DNA from: Nemertoderma westbladi
Taxonomy: Eukaryota > Xenacoelomorpha > Nemertodermatida > Nemertodermatidae
Length of the DNA: 64,000 nucleotides
Assembly (NCBI GenBank): GCA_032718475.1
Contig: JAUCBJ010008596.1
Span: forward strand, 1-64,000
Direction: 5' to 3'
A model generated the notes under the pieces. The model was given only the letters and a program-made list of their open reading frames with translations, had not been told where the DNA came from and did not search any database. Each line of letters starts with the position of its first letter. The stretch's first letter is position 1. Below are positions 62,978 to 64,000 of the stretch, in pieces. The position numbers were made by a program, and so were the translations under genes.

Positions 62978-64000
62978 GTTAAGTTAGCAGCTGCAGAAAC
63001 AGTTCCTGTATACCCTCGAAACAGGAAAAGGGCCCCCTGGACTGACAACAAAATTCAAAAGTGTCGAAATGACCTTCATAAGGCGCAGAAAGAGTCCCGA
63101 CTCAAACAGACTACAGCGGCCAAGAATGCAGTTAAGGCTGCATCTATGTCCCTGAACAGGCAGTACTCTGTTAATCTACAGGAGCTAATAAACCAACAGG
63201 TTGATGCCATCAATGATGCTGACGACAGCAGGCAATCATCCCAGGCATGGAAATCGATCAATCTGCTTACTGGGCGGAAAAGCCAACCAACCACCAAGGT
63301 TAAGGCTGAATCACCAGCCGATCGCCTCAATGGTTGGAAAGCCCACTTTGAAAAGCTCCTCAATAATGACAGGGTATTGCCTGATAACTTTATAGAAGTA
63401 AAGGTGTCTGAGTCTGTACTCCCAGATATTCCCATTGGCGATATCTCCTTTGCAGAAGTGAAGGCTGCTGCAAAGAGCATTAAGACCAATCGTGCCAGTG
63501 GAGTAGATGGTGTTCCCCCTGAGGTCTTTAAAATACCTGAGTGTTTAAAGCTCATCTATCCCATCATAGTAGACATATACCGTACAACAAGAGTCCCACA
63601 AGAAATGAAAACAAATAAGTTGGTGCCAGTTCCCAAGAAGGGCAACCTAACACTCTATGGTTCTTTTCGGGGAATCTCATTGATCTCGATTGCTGCAAAG
63701 CTATACAATAGGATTCTATTAAATCGCATCAGGGATCCCATTGAGAGACTGCTCCGTGGAAATCAGAATGGGTTCCGTAAAGGTCGTGGGACCATGGAGC
63801 CCATTTTGGCACTTAGAAGGATAATTGAAGAATTATCAAAAAAGAAAGACAGGCATCTGGCTGTTATCTTTGTTGACTTCTTCAAGGCCTTTGATTCAGT
63901 CTCTCGCTCACGTATGTTCAGCATACTTTCATTATATGGGATTCCTGATGAAATTATTGCAGCAATCAGATCAGTATACGATGGTTCGACAACATTTGTG
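62978..64000 (+). CDS. LINE A family ORF2, linker and RT start, cut by window edge
   Basis: The frame is open without a stop from about 62978 to the last base. It begins with the same linker as the nested LINE A (PVYPRNRKRAPWTDN, AAKNAVKAAS), then NRASGVDGVPPEVF, VPVPKKGNL, SFRGISLISIAAKLYNRIL, QNGFRKGRGTMEP and the first catalytic Asp in VIFVDFFKAFDSV. The YADD motif would follow beyond the edge. There is no start codon of its own because the endonuclease was replaced by another LINE piece (62590-62965), so the element is likely defective despite the clean frame. Confidence 0.88.

Overview
This is nuclear DNA from an animal, most likely a marine or other aquatic invertebrate. The evidence is eukaryotic in kind: AT-rich sequence, many kinds of non-LTR (LINE) and LTR retroelements, tandem repeats, DNA-transposon remnants, and a few isolated exons with GT/AG splice borders encoding typical metazoan extracellular modules. 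There are no operons, rRNA genes or CRISPR arrays. The species cannot be named from the sequence. Nearly all the DNA is transposon-derived.

Left part (1-17 kb). A 680-codon Gag-like frame on the minus strand runs off the left edge, followed on the right by its probable leader/LTR (2.0-5.0 kb) with its own internal repeats. Next come a decayed BEL/Pao integrase region (5.6-7.4 kb), several LINE 3'-end fragments (7.9-11.9 kb), a 1.7-kb minisatellite built on 15-bp units (12.4-14.1 kb), and a 1.7-kb piggyBac-like non-autonomous element with TTAA target sites (14.3-16.0 kb).

Centre (16.2-35.3 kb): a three-level nest. A minus-strand LINE (16.2-17.0 and 34.3-35.3 kb) was hit by an LTR element that left a 575-bp solo LTR (TSD ATGAG). 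That solo LTR was then hit by a 16.66-kb BEL/Pao-type LTR retrotransposon (17441-34097, TSD CTATT). The large element has two 1928-bp LTRs differing at only about four positions, so it is young. It encodes a 5' Gag frame closed by a single TGA, an in-frame 2644-codon Gag-Pol (coiled coil, Gag, zinc knuckles, protease, reverse transcriptase, RNase H, integrase), and downstream, where an envelope gene might be expected, a separate protein with three CCHC zinc knuckles and a basic tail. Its LTRs carry a tRNA-like Pol III promoter, and a roughly 16-bp motif recurs along its body in different reading frames and in non-coding DNA. This element is the most interesting object in the window.

Right part (35.3-64 kb): a two-ORF LINE (36.0-40.9 kb, frameshifted), a 46-bp minisatellite, a MITE-like inverted-repeat element, a minus-strand LINE with ORF1 (42.6-44.5 kb), a foldback element (45.4-46.2 kb), RT pseudogenes, and two opposed LINEs inside one short satellite (55.9-59.7 kb; the plus-strand one has an intact RT frame). 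At the right edge a LINE RT frame of the same family as the nested LINE runs off the window.

The only host gene signal is on the minus strand: a fibronectin type II exon (60.6-60.8 kb), a thrombospondin type 1 exon (51.7-51.8 kb) and a discoidin-like exon (44.9-45.0 kb). All three start in phase 1, which fits one modular secreted or cell-surface protein whose long introns are filled with transposons.
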